Of a DNA stretch of 64,000 bases, positions 34,750-45,124 are shown one piece after another; position 1 is the first letter of the stretch; every line of letters starts with the position of its first letter. Under the pieces are notes generated by a model, which was not told the DNA's origin, ran no database searches, and saw nothing but the letters and a program-made list of their open reading frames with translations. Both the position numbers and the translations under genes were made by a program. The stretch is from Arthrobacter sp042667405 (lineage in GTDB: Bacteria; Actinomycetota; Actinomycetes; Actinomycetales; Micrococcaceae), in contig NZ_JBHVAL010000019.1 in the NCBI RefSeq assembly GCF_042667405.1, positions 28,387 through 92,386 on the forward strand. The letters run 5' to 3'.

Positions 34750-35955
34750 GTGAACGATTTCCTACCCATAATTCTGTCCATTCTCGCTGCGCTCGTAGTG
34801 GTCGGCGGACTCGTGCCGGTACTCCTGAAAGCCCGTAAGTCAGGCTCGAAGTACCCCGGAACGCGCGATACCAACGATCCCGTGCAGTCCTCTGCAGCAG
34901 GCGGCGGAACCCTTGTGGAGGACCGCCCGGACGGCGCCAAGGCTCCGGCCCCGACCTTTGACGGAACAGATGACGGAGCCGGGGTTCCGGACGACGCCGC
35001 AGGCCTTGAAACCATCGCCATCGACACTCCGGCGCCGGTGGAAGGGCGTCTCACCCGCCTTCGCGCCCGTTTGGTCAAGTCCAACAACATCCTCGGCAAG
35101 GGCCTGTTGGCTTTGCTGTCCGGCGACAAGATCGACGAAAACGTCTGGGATGAGGTGGAGGAAACCCTCCTCCTGGCCGACCTCGGTACCGAACCCACGA
35201 TGCAACTGGTCGATGCTTTGCGTGAGCGGGTCAAAGTCCTGGGTACCCGCAGCCCGGAAGATGTCAGGGCAATGCTGCGGGAAGAACTCATTAAGCTCGT
35301 TGATCCCGGCATGGACCGTTCACTGAACGTCGACCGCAAAGGTGACCGCCCCGCCGTCGTGCTGGTTGTAGGTGTCAACGGCGTAGGCAAGACCACTACG
35401 GTGGGCAAGCTGGCACGTGTCCTGGTGGCAGAAGACAAGGACGTCCTGCTGGGTGCGGCTGATACCTTCCGCGCGGCCGCGGCTGAACAGTTGGCCACGT
35501 GGGGCCAGCGGGTGGGCGTGCCCACGGTGAAATCCGACATCGACGGCGCCGATCCCGCCTCGGTTGCCTACGAGGCCGTCAAGGCCGGTATCGACCAGGA
35601 AGTCGACGTAGTCATGGTCGATACCGCAGGCCGCCTGCAGAACAAGACCGGCCTCATGGACGAGCTCGGCAAAGTCAAGCGCGTCATTGAGAAGCTCGCC
35701 GAGGTGGATGAGGTCCTGCTGGTCCTAGATGCCACCACTGGCCAGAACGGACTCAACCAGGCCCGGGTATTCGCCGAGGTGGTCAACATCTCAGGCATCG
35801 TCCTGACCAAGCTGGACGGTACGGCCAAGGGTGGCATCGTGGTGGCCATCCAGAAGTCGCTCGGTGTCCCTGTGAAGCTGATTGGCCTCGGTGAAGGCCC
35901 GGACGACCTCGCTCCGTTTGAGGCCGAAGGCTTCGTCGACGCATTGCTCAACTAG
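34750..35955 (+). CDS. ftsY: Signal recognition particle receptor FtsY
   Basis: A 401-residue SRP-receptor GTPase. Unlike the E. coli protein it starts with a true membrane segment (about residues 5-27), the usual actinobacterial form, then a variable linker. The NG domain follows: GVNGVGKTT (about 208), DTAGRLQNKTGL (about 290) and TKLDGTAKGG (about 355). GTG 34750 has a GGTAGGGGA ribosome site close by. It docks Ffh-bound ribosomes, and ffh is encoded five genes downstream. Confidence 0.95.
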   Translation: MNDFLPIILSILAALVVVGGLVPVLLKARKSGSKYPGTRDTNDPVQSSAAGGGTLVEDRPDGAKAPAPTFDGTDDGAGVPDDAAGLETIAIDTPAPVEGRLTRLRARLVKSNNILGKGLLALLSGDKIDENVWDEVEETLLLADLGTEPTMQLVDALRERVKVLGTRSPEDVRAMLREELIKLVDPGMDRSLNVDRKGDRPAVVLVVGVNGVGKTTTVGKLARVLVAEDKDVLLGAADTFRAAAAEQLATWGQRVGVPTVKSDIDGADPASVAYEAVKAGIDQEVDVVMVDTAGRLQNKTGLMDELGKVKRVIEKLAEVDEVLLVLDATTGQNGLNQARVFAEVVNISGIVLTKLDGTAKGGIVVAIQKSLGVPVKLIGLGEGPDDLAPFEAEGFVDALLN

Positions 35956-35967
35956 CGCCGCTTGCCC

Positions 35968-36030
35968 AACTGACTGGCAGTTGTGGTTGTTCTGAGCCCG
36001 CTGAACAACCACAACTGCCAGTCAGTTTTT
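35968..36030 (+). terminator. Terminator of smc-ftsY: perfect 25-bp hairpin
   Basis: Arms 35968-35992 and 36003-36027 are perfectly complementary over 25 bases around a 10-base loop and end in TTTTT. The stop codon of the convergent MFS gene (36022-36024) lies within the second arm. Confidence 0.9.
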
Positions 36031-37242
36031 GGGTTTAAGGGGTTCGCGCGCCACCAGCCAACCCGCGGCCGTCAGCAGCAGCACGCTCCCGGTGATGCCG
36101 AAGGCCCAGCCGTAGCCCAGTTGGTCGGCAAGCAATCCCGCAATAACAGGGCCAATAATTGCTCCGGTGTCGGCGGCCATCTGGAAGACGGCAAGCACCT
36201 TGCCGCCGGATCGTCCACGCCCAATGACGTCGGCGACGGCGGCCTGCTGGGCCGGGCCCAGCAGGCCTGAGCCGAACCCCGCCACAGCCGAGGCGATGAA
36301 GAAGGCAATGAGCTCGGTTGTCAGGCCGATAAAGCCGGTGGCCAACCCGGTGATCACCAGGCCAGGGATCAGCAGGACCTTCCGACCCCAGGCGTCAGCC
36401 AACCGGCCGGAGAACGTCAGGGCGACGGCGTTTCCCACGGCAAAGACAGCCAGCGCCCAGGCGGCTGTTTCCGGCCGTGAATCCAGGACGGCCACCGCGA
36501 ACAGCGGGATGGTGGCCATCCGGACGCCGAAGGTCACCCAGCCATTGCCGAAGCTGGAAAATACGGCGGCCCTGTAGGCGGAGTCGGCCAGTGCCTCCCT
36601 CAGGTCCATGGCAGGGGCGGCTCCTGCGTCCTGGCTGGCGTTTCCTTCGCCACGGAGCATTGTCCGGACCACCAGCGCAGCAAGAAGGAGCGTGCCCGCG
36701 TACGCCAGGAACGGCACCCGCAGTCCGAATCCTGCCAGCAGGCCGCCGACCACCGGACCCAGGACGCTGCCGATCAGGAACGCCGAAGCGTAGGCCCCGG
36801 AGACGCGTCCGCGCCGCTCGGGCGGTGCAAGCCGGATCAGTAAGCCCATGGCTGCGACGGTAAACATCACAGAACCGGCTCCACCAAGGCCACGGAAGAT
36901 CAGCAACTGCCAGTAATCCTGGGCAAAGGCGCACGCTGCCGTGGAAACTGCAACGATCAACAGGCCAGTAACGTAGACGTTCCGTTCGCCGAAGCGTCCG
37001 ATCAAGGCGCCGCCGGCAGGCGCGAAGGCCAGGCGCATGAAGGCGAAGATGCTGACGATCACAGCGGCAGCGGTGGCGCCGACGTCGAAAGTGGTAGCGA
37101 ATTGCGGCAGTACAGGTGCTACCAGCCCGAATCCCAAGGCGATCAAGAACGCCGCTGCCAACATCACCTTGATGTCACGGGGCAAGGGAACTTTTTCCTG
37201 CCGGATCCCTGGAGCTTTGACGGATCGGGGCGACTGGGTCAT
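36022..37242 (-). CDS. Major facilitator superfamily transporter (drug-efflux type)
   Basis: A 406-residue protein with about 12 membrane segments, read from ATG 37242 behind AGAAGGA; the longer open frame upstream crosses the amt promoter region. It starts IKVMLAAAFLIALGFGLVAPVLPQFA and has the motif-A loop GGALIGRFGERNVYVTG. A motif-C-like GAYASAFLIGSVLGPVVGG suits 12-TM efflux antiporters. Substrate is unknown. It is divergent from amt and convergent with ftsY, and interrupts an otherwise conserved ftsY-amt-glnK order. Confidence 0.88.
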   Translation of the reverse strand: MTQSPRSVKAPGIRQEKVPLPRDIKVMLAAAFLIALGFGLVAPVLPQFATTFDVGATAAAVIVSIFAFMRLAFAPAGGALIGRFGERNVYVTGLLIVAVSTAACAFAQDYWQLLIFRGLGGAGSVMFTVAAMGLLIRLAPPERRGRVSGAYASAFLIGSVLGPVVGGLLAGFGLRVPFLAYAGTLLLAALVVRTMLRGEGNASQDAGAAPAMDLREALADSAYRAAVFSSFGNGWVTFGVRMATIPLFAVAVLDSRPETAAWALAVFAVGNAVALTFSGRLADAWGRKVLLIPGLVITGLATGFIGLTTELIAFFIASAVAGFGSGLLGPAQQAAVADVIGRGRSGGKVLAVFQMAADTGAIIGPVIAGLLADQLGYGWAFGITGSVLLLTAAGWLVAREPLKPKN

Positions 37243-37327
37243 TCGGTGCTGGTCCTTCTGGTGGGATCTGGCGCTTGAACGCCTTGAGTGTCGGAAAACC
37301 AGGTTCACACCGTGAAGTCCGACGCCT

Positions 37328-37354
37328 GAAACATATCCGTAACGTTGCAGATAT
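37328..37354 (+). promoter_or_regulatory. Candidate GlnR-type box upstream of amt
   Basis: GAAAC (37328-37332), six bases, then GTAAC (37339-37343), six bases, then GATAT follow the alternating GTnAC-n6-GAAAC spacing of actinobacterial GlnR boxes. A second GTAAC (37381) and GAAAC (37414) lie closer to the gene. Nitrogen control of amt is expected. The outer half-sites are weak. Confidence 0.4.
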
Positions 37355-37504
37355 GCACCATTTACGTTGGGGAGGTTGTTGTAACGGCCCCGCAATATAA
37401 AACCCGCGCAGGTGAAACACTGCGGCACAAAACTCTTAAGCAGGACGCAAAAGGCGTCAGGACGGCGGTTGAACCGCAGATCTAGCAAGAGAGGAACGTG
37501 CACC

Positions 37505-38836
37505 ATGGAACTTACCGCAGGTCACGTATGGGTCATGGTGGCGGCGGCGCTTGTGCTGTTCATGACACCTGGTCTGGCATTTTTCTACGGCGGCATGACA
37601 CGCGCCAAGGCAGCCTTGAACATGATGATGATGAGCTTCATCTCCATCGGCATCGTAGGTGTTGTCTGGGTGCTGTGGGGCGCGTCCATGAGCTCCGGCG
37701 AAGGATTCCTGGAGATCGTGGGCAACCCGTTCGCCACCTTCGGCCTTGAAGGCATCAACACTCCCGATGGCTTGATCAAGGTCGGCTACGCAGCCACCTT
37801 CGCCATCATCACGGTGGCCCTTATCAGTGGCGCCATTGCTGACCGCGCCAAGTTCGGAGCCTGGAGCATCTTCGTCCCGGTCTGGGTCACCTTGGTTTAC
37901 TGCCCCCTGGCCTACATGGTGTGGGGCGGCGGCCTCTTCGGCCCCGAAGGTGCGATCGGCAAGGCCCTGGGCCACGCCATTGACTTCGCGGGCGGCACCG
38001 TGGTGCACATCAACGCTGGTGTGGCAGCCCTTGTCCTGGTCCTCATCATTGGCAACCGCCGCGGTTTCGGCAAGGACCCCAACCACCGTCCGCACAACAT
38101 CCCGTTTGTCATGCTCGGTGCGGCAATCCTCTGGTTCGGTTGGTTCGGCTTCAACGGCGGCGCGGCGGCGACCGCTGAGCAGGGCGGCCTGATCTGGATC
38201 AACACCCTGGCGGCTCCGGCAGCGGCCATGATCGGCTGGCTCATCACTGAGCGAATCCGTGACGGTCACCCGACGTCCCTCGGCGCGGCCTCCGGTGTCG
38301 TCGCCGGCCTCGTGGCCATCACCCCGGCTTGTGCCGATGTCAGCCCCATTGGTGCCCTCGGCCTCGGTGTGGTTGCCGGTGTGGCCTCCGCCCTTGCAGT
38401 CGGCCTGAAGTTCCGCTGGGGCTTCGATGACTCGCTGGACGTTGTAGGCGTCCACCTTGTCTCCGGCATCATCGGCACCGTGGCTCTCGGCTTCATTGCA
38501 GTTCCGAGCGAAGGCGTCACCGCAGGCGGCCTTTTCTACGGCGGCGGATTCGCCCAGCTGTGGGCACAGCTCGCAGCAGCCGGCGTCGCAATTGTCTTCT
38601 CGGCAGTCATGACGGCCATCATTGCCCTGGCCATCCACAAGACCATGGGCTTCCGGGTCTCCACCGAACAGGAGAACGTCGGTGTCGACCTCAGCCTCCA
38701 CGCTGAGACGGCTTACGAGTTCGGCGTCAACGGACACGGTGGCAGTTTCCAGCCGCTGCATGAGGCCATGATCGGCAAGTCGGAAACCACCGCAACCAAG
38801 GCACCCGCAGAGGGCAAGGAGAGTGTCCAGGCATGA
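37505..38836 (+). CDS. amt: Ammonium transporter Amt
   Basis: A 443-residue channel with 11 expected membrane segments that takes up ammonium. ATG 37505 follows AGAGAGGAAC; the open frame extends upstream without homology. FYGGMTRAKAALNMMMMS, FAGGTVVHINAG (first pore His) and DSLDVVGVHLVSGI (second pore His) are intact. A long cytoplasmic tail follows the last helix. Its stop overlaps the glnK start by four bases, the classical coupling of transporter and its PII inhibitor. Confidence 0.96.
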   Translation: MELTAGHVWVMVAAALVLFMTPGLAFFYGGMTRAKAALNMMMMSFISIGIVGVVWVLWGASMSSGEGFLEIVGNPFATFGLEGINTPDGLIKVGYAATFAIITVALISGAIADRAKFGAWSIFVPVWVTLVYCPLAYMVWGGGLFGPEGAIGKALGHAIDFAGGTVVHINAGVAALVLVLIIGNRRGFGKDPNHRPHNIPFVMLGAAILWFGWFGFNGGAAATAEQGGLIWINTLAAPAAAMIGWLITERIRDGHPTSLGAASGVVAGLVAITPACADVSPIGALGLGVVAGVASALAVGLKFRWGFDDSLDVVGVHLVSGIIGTVALGFIAVPSEGVTAGGLFYGGGFAQLWAQLAAAGVAIVFSAVMTAIIALAIHKTMGFRVSTEQENVGVDLSLHAETAYEFGVNGHGGSFQPLHEAMIGKSETTATKAPAEGKESVQA

Positions 38837-39171
38837 AGCTCATCACGGCGATCGTTCGTCCCGAAAAGCTTGAAGCAGTCCGTGAAGGCCTCGAAGCCTA
38901 CGGAGTCCAGGGCCTGACGGTCAGCGCGGCCAGCGGTTATGGCCGCCAGCGCGGGTACACCGAGGTGTACCGGGGAGCTGAGTACAACGTGGATTTGCTG
39001 CCGAAGATCCGCATCGAGGTCCTCGCCACCGACGAGCAAGCGGACGACATCCTCGATGTCCTCATCGCAAGCTCCAACACCGGCCGCGCCGGTGACGGCA
39101 AGGTGTGGACGGTTGACGTTTACGAAGCCGTGCGGGTTCGCACCGGTGAACGGGGCGCTGCAGCCATCTAA
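38833..39171 (+). CDS. glnK: Nitrogen regulatory protein PII
   Basis: A 112-residue PII trimer subunit that senses ATP/ADP and 2-oxoglutarate and blocks Amt when nitrogen is plentiful. The T-loop RQRGYTEVYRGAEYNVDLLP retains Tyr51, the residue modified by uridylyl- or adenylyl-transferase in relatives. The B and C loops (TGRAGDGKVWT; VRVRTGERG) are intact. In many actinobacteria glnD follows; here a terminator follows. Confidence 0.96.
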   Translation: MKLITAIVRPEKLEAVREGLEAYGVQGLTVSAASGYGRQRGYTEVYRGAEYNVDLLPKIRIEVLATDEQADDILDVLIASSNTGRAGDGKVWTVDVYEAVRVRTGERGAAAI

Positions 39172-39200
39172 GGCGCAGCCGAACATCAGGGCAGAACACA

Positions 39201-39240
39201 GCGGGCCGGGTACCACTGAAAGGTACCCGGCCCGCTTTTG
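39201..39240 (+). terminator. Intrinsic terminator of amt-glnK
   Basis: A perfect 14-bp stem (39201-39214 with 39222-39235) with a 7-base loop is followed by TTTT. It lies 30 bases after glnK and also separates it from the convergent zwf-type gene. Confidence 0.9.
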
Positions 39241-39255
39241 CGTTCGACGGCGGCG

Positions 39256-40656
39256 TCAGTCCTCGACGGCGGTGGGCCAGGAGGCCGGCCCGGCGCTGCC
39301 GGCGTCGTATTCCTCCAAGGGAACTTCGCCCTTTTCCCAGGCACGCAGCACGGGCTCAACGATCCGCCAGCAGTCCTCGGCAGTATCTCCGCGCACGGAC
39401 AGCAAAGGATCGCCGGTGAGGATGCCTTCCAGGACTTCACCGTAGGGCAGCAGGTCTGCAGCGTTCAGCTCAGCCACAAGGCTGGCCCTGTCCAAGGTGA
39501 AGATGTCTCCGGGGCCGTTGACATCCACATCCAGTTGCAGGACGTCCGGGCCGAATCCAATGCGGAGCTGATTGGGGGAGTCCATCCCCAAGAATCCCTT
39601 TGGCAGGTGCGGAACCGGCCGGAAAGTGATGACTGCTTCCTTGCGTCGGCGCCCCAACGCCTTGCCAGAGCGGAGAATGAAGGGAACTCCCGCCCAGCGC
39701 CAATTGTCGATTTCCACCTGCACCTCTGCGAGTGTCTCGGTGTTGCGGCCGGGATCCACTCCTTGCTCGGCCGCGTAGTCGGGCACTGTGCGCTCCCCCA
39801 GCGTTCCTGCCGTGTACCTGGCCCGGCGGGTGGAGGCCTCATAGGGTGCTTTGATGCTGCTGGCCCGCAGCACGGTGGCTACGGCATCGCGGAGGTCGCG
39901 TTCCTCAATGGTGGCTGGGGCGTCGATGGCCAGGAACGCCATGATGTGCAGGAGGTGGCTCTGGATCATGTCCCTCAAGGCCCCTGCGGTGTCGTAGTAG
40001 CGGGCCCGTCCTTCGAGTGCCAGGTCCTCGTCGAAGATGACTTCAACCTTTTCAATGTGGTCGCGGTTCCAGACGGGCTCAAGGAAGCGGTTGGCGAAGC
40101 GGAGGCCCAGGATGTTCAGGACCGTGGCTTTGCCCAGGAAATGGTCTACGCGGTGAATGTGGTCCTCGGGCACCAGCGCCGCCAGTGTCCTGTTCAGCTC
40201 GTGGGCTGATTCCGTGCCAGAACCGAATGGCTTCTCCATCACGAGCCGCGTTCCCGCGGGCACTTGGTCCCGATGCAGTACCTCGCAGGCCTTCTGGCTG
40301 ACGTGTGGAGGCAGCGCGAAATAGACGGCGATGGGTCCCTCCAAGTGCGCCAGCAGATCAGCCAGGGGGCCATCCGCTGTTACGTCCACCTGGTGGTAGG
40401 AGGTGCTGTTGGCAACAGCGTCAAGCGCCGCGTTTCCGGCCGCATCCGCCGATTTCGACGCCGTTGCGAAAGCGCCCTTGACCCTTTCCTGCCACTGTTC
40501 GGGAGACCAGGGGTCGGACCCGGCACCCACCAGCTTCAGGCCCGGCGCCCGTCCGGCCGCCAACAGTCCCGCAAGCCCGGGAAGGAGCAGCCTGCCTGTC
40601 AGGTCCCCGGACGCGCCGAGGATGAGCAACGTTTTTACAGTTGTTTTACTGGTCAC
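39256..40656 (-). CDS. zwf: Glucose-6-phosphate dehydrogenase (divergent Zwf)
   Basis: A 466-residue enzyme for the NADP-linked entry step of the pentose phosphate pathway. The dinucleotide-binding GASGDLTGRLLLP (about residue 14), MEKPFGS and substrate-site RVDHFLGK (about 170) match the family. The set is more divergent than the usual housekeeping Zwf, so a second paralogue elsewhere is likely. The start is GTG 40656; the frame runs on upstream without homology. It occupies the space between glnK and ffh, where streptomycetes carry glnD. Confidence 0.85.
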   Translation of the reverse strand: MTSKTTVKTLLILGASGDLTGRLLLPGLAGLLAAGRAPGLKLVGAGSDPWSPEQWQERVKGAFATASKSADAAGNAALDAVANSTSYHQVDVTADGPLADLLAHLEGPIAVYFALPPHVSQKACEVLHRDQVPAGTRLVMEKPFGSGTESAHELNRTLAALVPEDHIHRVDHFLGKATVLNILGLRFANRFLEPVWNRDHIEKVEVIFDEDLALEGRARYYDTAGALRDMIQSHLLHIMAFLAIDAPATIEERDLRDAVATVLRASSIKAPYEASTRRARYTAGTLGERTVPDYAAEQGVDPGRNTETLAEVQVEIDNWRWAGVPFILRSGKALGRRRKEAVITFRPVPHLPKGFLGMDSPNQLRIGFGPDVLQLDVDVNGPGDIFTLDRASLVAELNAADLLPYGEVLEGILTGDPLLSVRGDTAEDCWRIVEPVLRAWEKGEVPLEEYDAGSAGPASWPTAVED

Positions 40657-40767
40657 TGTGCCAGCATGCCACCTTGTCAGCGCGACTTGGTACCCTAGAT
40701 AGTCGAGTCCCGTGGATAACGCCGGACCGGCAACCATTCGTAGACCATCGAAAGAAGTGCACGGCGC

Positions 40768-42351
40768 GTGTTCAATTCACTCTCTGACCGGTTGACAGCA
40801 ACCTTCAAGAACCTTCGTGGCAAGGGCCGCCTCACCGAGGCTGACGTCGATGCCACAGTTCGGGAGATCCGCCGTGCCCTTCTGGACGCGGACGTCGCCG
40901 TGTCCGTCGTCCGCGAGTTCACCGGGCGCATCCGCGAACGTGCCCTTGGCGCCGAAGTTTCGGGGGCTTTGAACCCGAGCCAGCAGATCGTCAAGATCGT
41001 CAACGAGGAACTCAAGGAGATCCTCGGTGGCGAGACCCGCCGTATCCGATTGGCGAAAACCGGCCCCACCATCATCATGCTGGCCGGCCTTCAAGGTGCC
41101 GGTAAGACCACCCTTGCGGGCAAGCTGTCCAAGTGGCTCAAGGCCCAGGGGCACAGCCCCCTGCTGGTGGCGTGCGACCTTCAGCGCCCCAATGCAGTGA
41201 CGCAGCTCCAGGTTGTTGGGCAGCGTGCCGGTGTCCCGGTCTTCGCCCCGCACCCCGGCGCCACGTCCTCCGAACTTGAGCACCCCGCCGGTGACCCGGT
41301 TGCCGTAGCCAAGGCCGGTGTCGAAGAAGCGCGCCAGAAGCTTCACGACGTCGTGATCGTTGACACGGCCGGCCGCCTCGGTGTCGACGCCGAGATGATG
41401 GACCAGGCCCGCCGGATCCGCCAGGCGATCATTCCCAACGAAGTTCTTTTCGTTATCGACTCCATGATCGGCCAGGACGCCGTAAACACGGCGATGGCCT
41501 TCGATGAAGGCGTCAACTTCACCGGCATCGTCCTTTCCAAGCTCGACGGCGATGCCCGCGGTGGTGCCGCGCTGTCTGTAGCGTCGGTTACCGGCAAACC
41601 GGTCATGTTCGCGTCCACGGGTGAAGGCCTGGACGACTTCGAACTCTTCCACCCGGACCGTATGGCCTCGCGCATCCTGGACATGGGTGACGTCGTCACC
41701 CTGATCGAACAGGCTGAGAAGGCCTGGGATAAAGAAGAAGCTGCCCGGATGGCGAAGAAGTTCGCTGACCAGGAAGACTTCACCCTGGACGACTTCCTCG
41801 CCCAGATGCAGCAGATCCGCAACATGGGCTCCATGAAGAAGATGCTCATGATGATGCCGGGTGCGCAAAACATCCGCCAGCAGCTGGAGAACTTCGACGA
41901 AAAAGAAATCGACCGCGTCGAGGCCATCGTCCGCTCCATGACGCCGCATGAGCGTGTTGCCCCCAAGATCATCAACGGTTCCCGCCGGGCACGTATCGCC
42001 AAGGGCTCGGGCGTCCATGTTTCCGAGGTCAACGGGCTGCTGGAGCGTTTCGCCCAGGCGCAGAAGATGATGAAGAAGCTGGCCCAGGGTGGCGGCATGC
42101 CGGGTATGCCCGGAATGCCCGGCCTTGGCGGTCCCGGTGGGGGACGCAAGAATGGCAAGAACGCCCCGAAGAAGAAGGCACGTTCCGGCAATCCGGCCAA
42201 GGCGGCCCAGGAGTTGCGCGATGCCGAGGCCAAGCGGGCCAACGCAGCTTCGGCAGCTCCCACGGGTGCAGCGTTTGGTCAGGGCGCAGCAGACTTCGAT
42301 CCGTCATCGTTGAACCTTCCCAAGGGTTTCGACAAGTTCCTCGGCAAATAA
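40768..42351 (+). CDS. ffh: Signal recognition particle protein Ffh
   Basis: A 527-residue SRP54 GTPase that binds signal sequences and 4.5S RNA. The N domain is followed by GLQGAGKTT (about residue 107), VDTAGRL (about 199) and SKLDGDARGG (about 256). The methionine-rich M domain (MKKMLMMMPG, then SRRARIAKGSG for RNA binding, about 410) precedes a GMPGMPG-repeat and basic tail (about 437-500). GTG 40768 follows AAAGAAG. The 4.5S RNA gene itself is not in the window. Confidence 0.96.
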   Translation: MFNSLSDRLTATFKNLRGKGRLTEADVDATVREIRRALLDADVAVSVVREFTGRIRERALGAEVSGALNPSQQIVKIVNEELKEILGGETRRIRLAKTGPTIIMLAGLQGAGKTTLAGKLSKWLKAQGHSPLLVACDLQRPNAVTQLQVVGQRAGVPVFAPHPGATSSELEHPAGDPVAVAKAGVEEARQKLHDVVIVDTAGRLGVDAEMMDQARRIRQAIIPNEVLFVIDSMIGQDAVNTAMAFDEGVNFTGIVLSKLDGDARGGAALSVASVTGKPVMFASTGEGLDDFELFHPDRMASRILDMGDVVTLIEQAEKAWDKEEAARMAKKFADQEDFTLDDFLAQMQQIRNMGSMKKMLMMMPGAQNIRQQLENFDEKEIDRVEAIVRSMTPHERVAPKIINGSRRARIAKGSGVHVSEVNGLLERFAQAQKMMKKLAQGGGMPGMPGMPGLGGPGGGRKNGKNAPKKKARSGNPAKAAQELRDAEAKRANAASAAPTGAAFGQGAADFDPSSLNLPKGFDKFLGK

Positions 42352-42357
42352 CCGCGC

Positions 42358-42391
42358 TGACATTCCCAACCTGCACGGGTTGGATGTCAGA
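42358..42391 (+). terminator. Hairpin after ffh
   Basis: CTGACAT-CCAACC pairs with GGTTGG-TGTCAG around a short loop, with a small internal bulge. No T run follows, so this may be a weak or factor-dependent terminator or an mRNA-stabilising stem. Confidence 0.4.
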
Positions 42392-42412
42392 GCCGTCGCA
42401 TAGGCTGAACCA

Positions 42413-43122
42413 ATGCAGAAGCAGCGCGTGGTCTTCCTCCATGGAGTGGGCAGTTTCGGTGCTGCGGCGTGGCCGAAACAGCACGGAATGGCGCTCCGCT
42501 ACGACGCCTTGTTTCTGCGAAGGCACGGCTTTGATCCAGTGGCCGAGCCCGTCGAGTCCGACGTAGCAGCCGATGTGGCCATTGTGATTGAGGCCTTGGC
42601 TGATTCCGGGGGTGGTCACGTGGTGGCTCATGAGCAAGGAGCCATCCCGGCCATGCTGGCAGCTGTGGATCGCCCGGACCTTGTCCATTCACTCGTCGTG
42701 GTGGAACCGGCCTGCTTGTCGTTGACAGCGGAGCTTCCGGCCACGGCTTCCCACCGGGCCCTGATGGAACCGCTGTACGAGGTTCGGGGCCAGCTCAACG
42801 ACGCTGATTACCAACGCGAGTATTACCTGCGTGCCTTTTCTGCTGAAACGGGTGGCTTGGAATCCCTTGAGGCACAGCGCGCGGCTCGCCGCCTAAGGCT
42901 GCAGGCGCCGCCTTGGGAGGCCCCGCTGCACATCGTTCCCGGAGTGCCCACCTTGGTCCTGACCGGTGGGTGGGAACCCTTGTATGAGGAAATTGCGGCG
43001 TACCTCCAGGAGACCGGTGCCCTTCGCCGCGTTGCAGCTGGCGGGCACCGGCCCCAGGATTCATCCGACGGGGATCACATCATCCGCACCTTTGTTGCAG
43101 ACGTGGAGCGGACGCGCTCACT

Positions 43123-43135
<13 letters not shown>
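42413..43135 (+). CDS. Alpha/beta-hydrolase-fold protein lacking the nucleophilic serine
   Basis: A 240-residue protein with the hydrolase-fold opening VVFLHGVGSFGAAAW (an oxyanion HG) and a nucleophile-elbow region VVAHEQGAIPA. The usual GHSxG is HEQG, so Glu74 replaces the catalytic Ser. A cap region (about 110-165) and a late GGHRPQD (candidate catalytic His) remain. Either it uses Glu, as some related folds use Asp, or it is a non-enzymatic binding protein. Its last 13 bases overlap the 3' end of thiC on the other strand. Confidence 0.72.
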
Positions 43136-44949
<1,814 letters not shown>

Positions 44950-45036
44950 TTCCTTCGCCGGCATTACCCGGACAGGTTCAACGGTCGCAGGCTGCCTCAG
45001 CCCGATCTCAGCCCCTGCAAGGGCCCCCGTGTGGTC
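44950..45036 (-). promoter_or_regulatory. TPP (THI-box) riboswitch of thiC
   Basis: On the minus strand the segment holds CTGAGAT, then GAACCTG, then GGTAATGCCGGCGAAGG, the conserved THI-box core, within complementary P1-P5-like arms. The purine-rich AAGGAAG next to the thiC start is in the 3' arm. So ligand binding would probably hide the ribosome site; no terminator is visible. Confidence 0.93.
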
Positions 45037-45124
45037 GTAGACGAAGCTACCACAGCTGCCATGGGGCGCCCAGTCACATGAAGGCGGCACCTGCAGGGGC
45101 CCCGGCGCGGACTAGGATTTTGGC

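Noticed and set aside
37457..38761. 434-codon frame antisense to amt
   Set aside because: Asp/Gly/His-rich shadow of the transporter gene.
41343..42263. 306-codon frame antisense to ffh
   Set aside because: Shadow of the Met-rich M domain and basic tail; no independent evidence.
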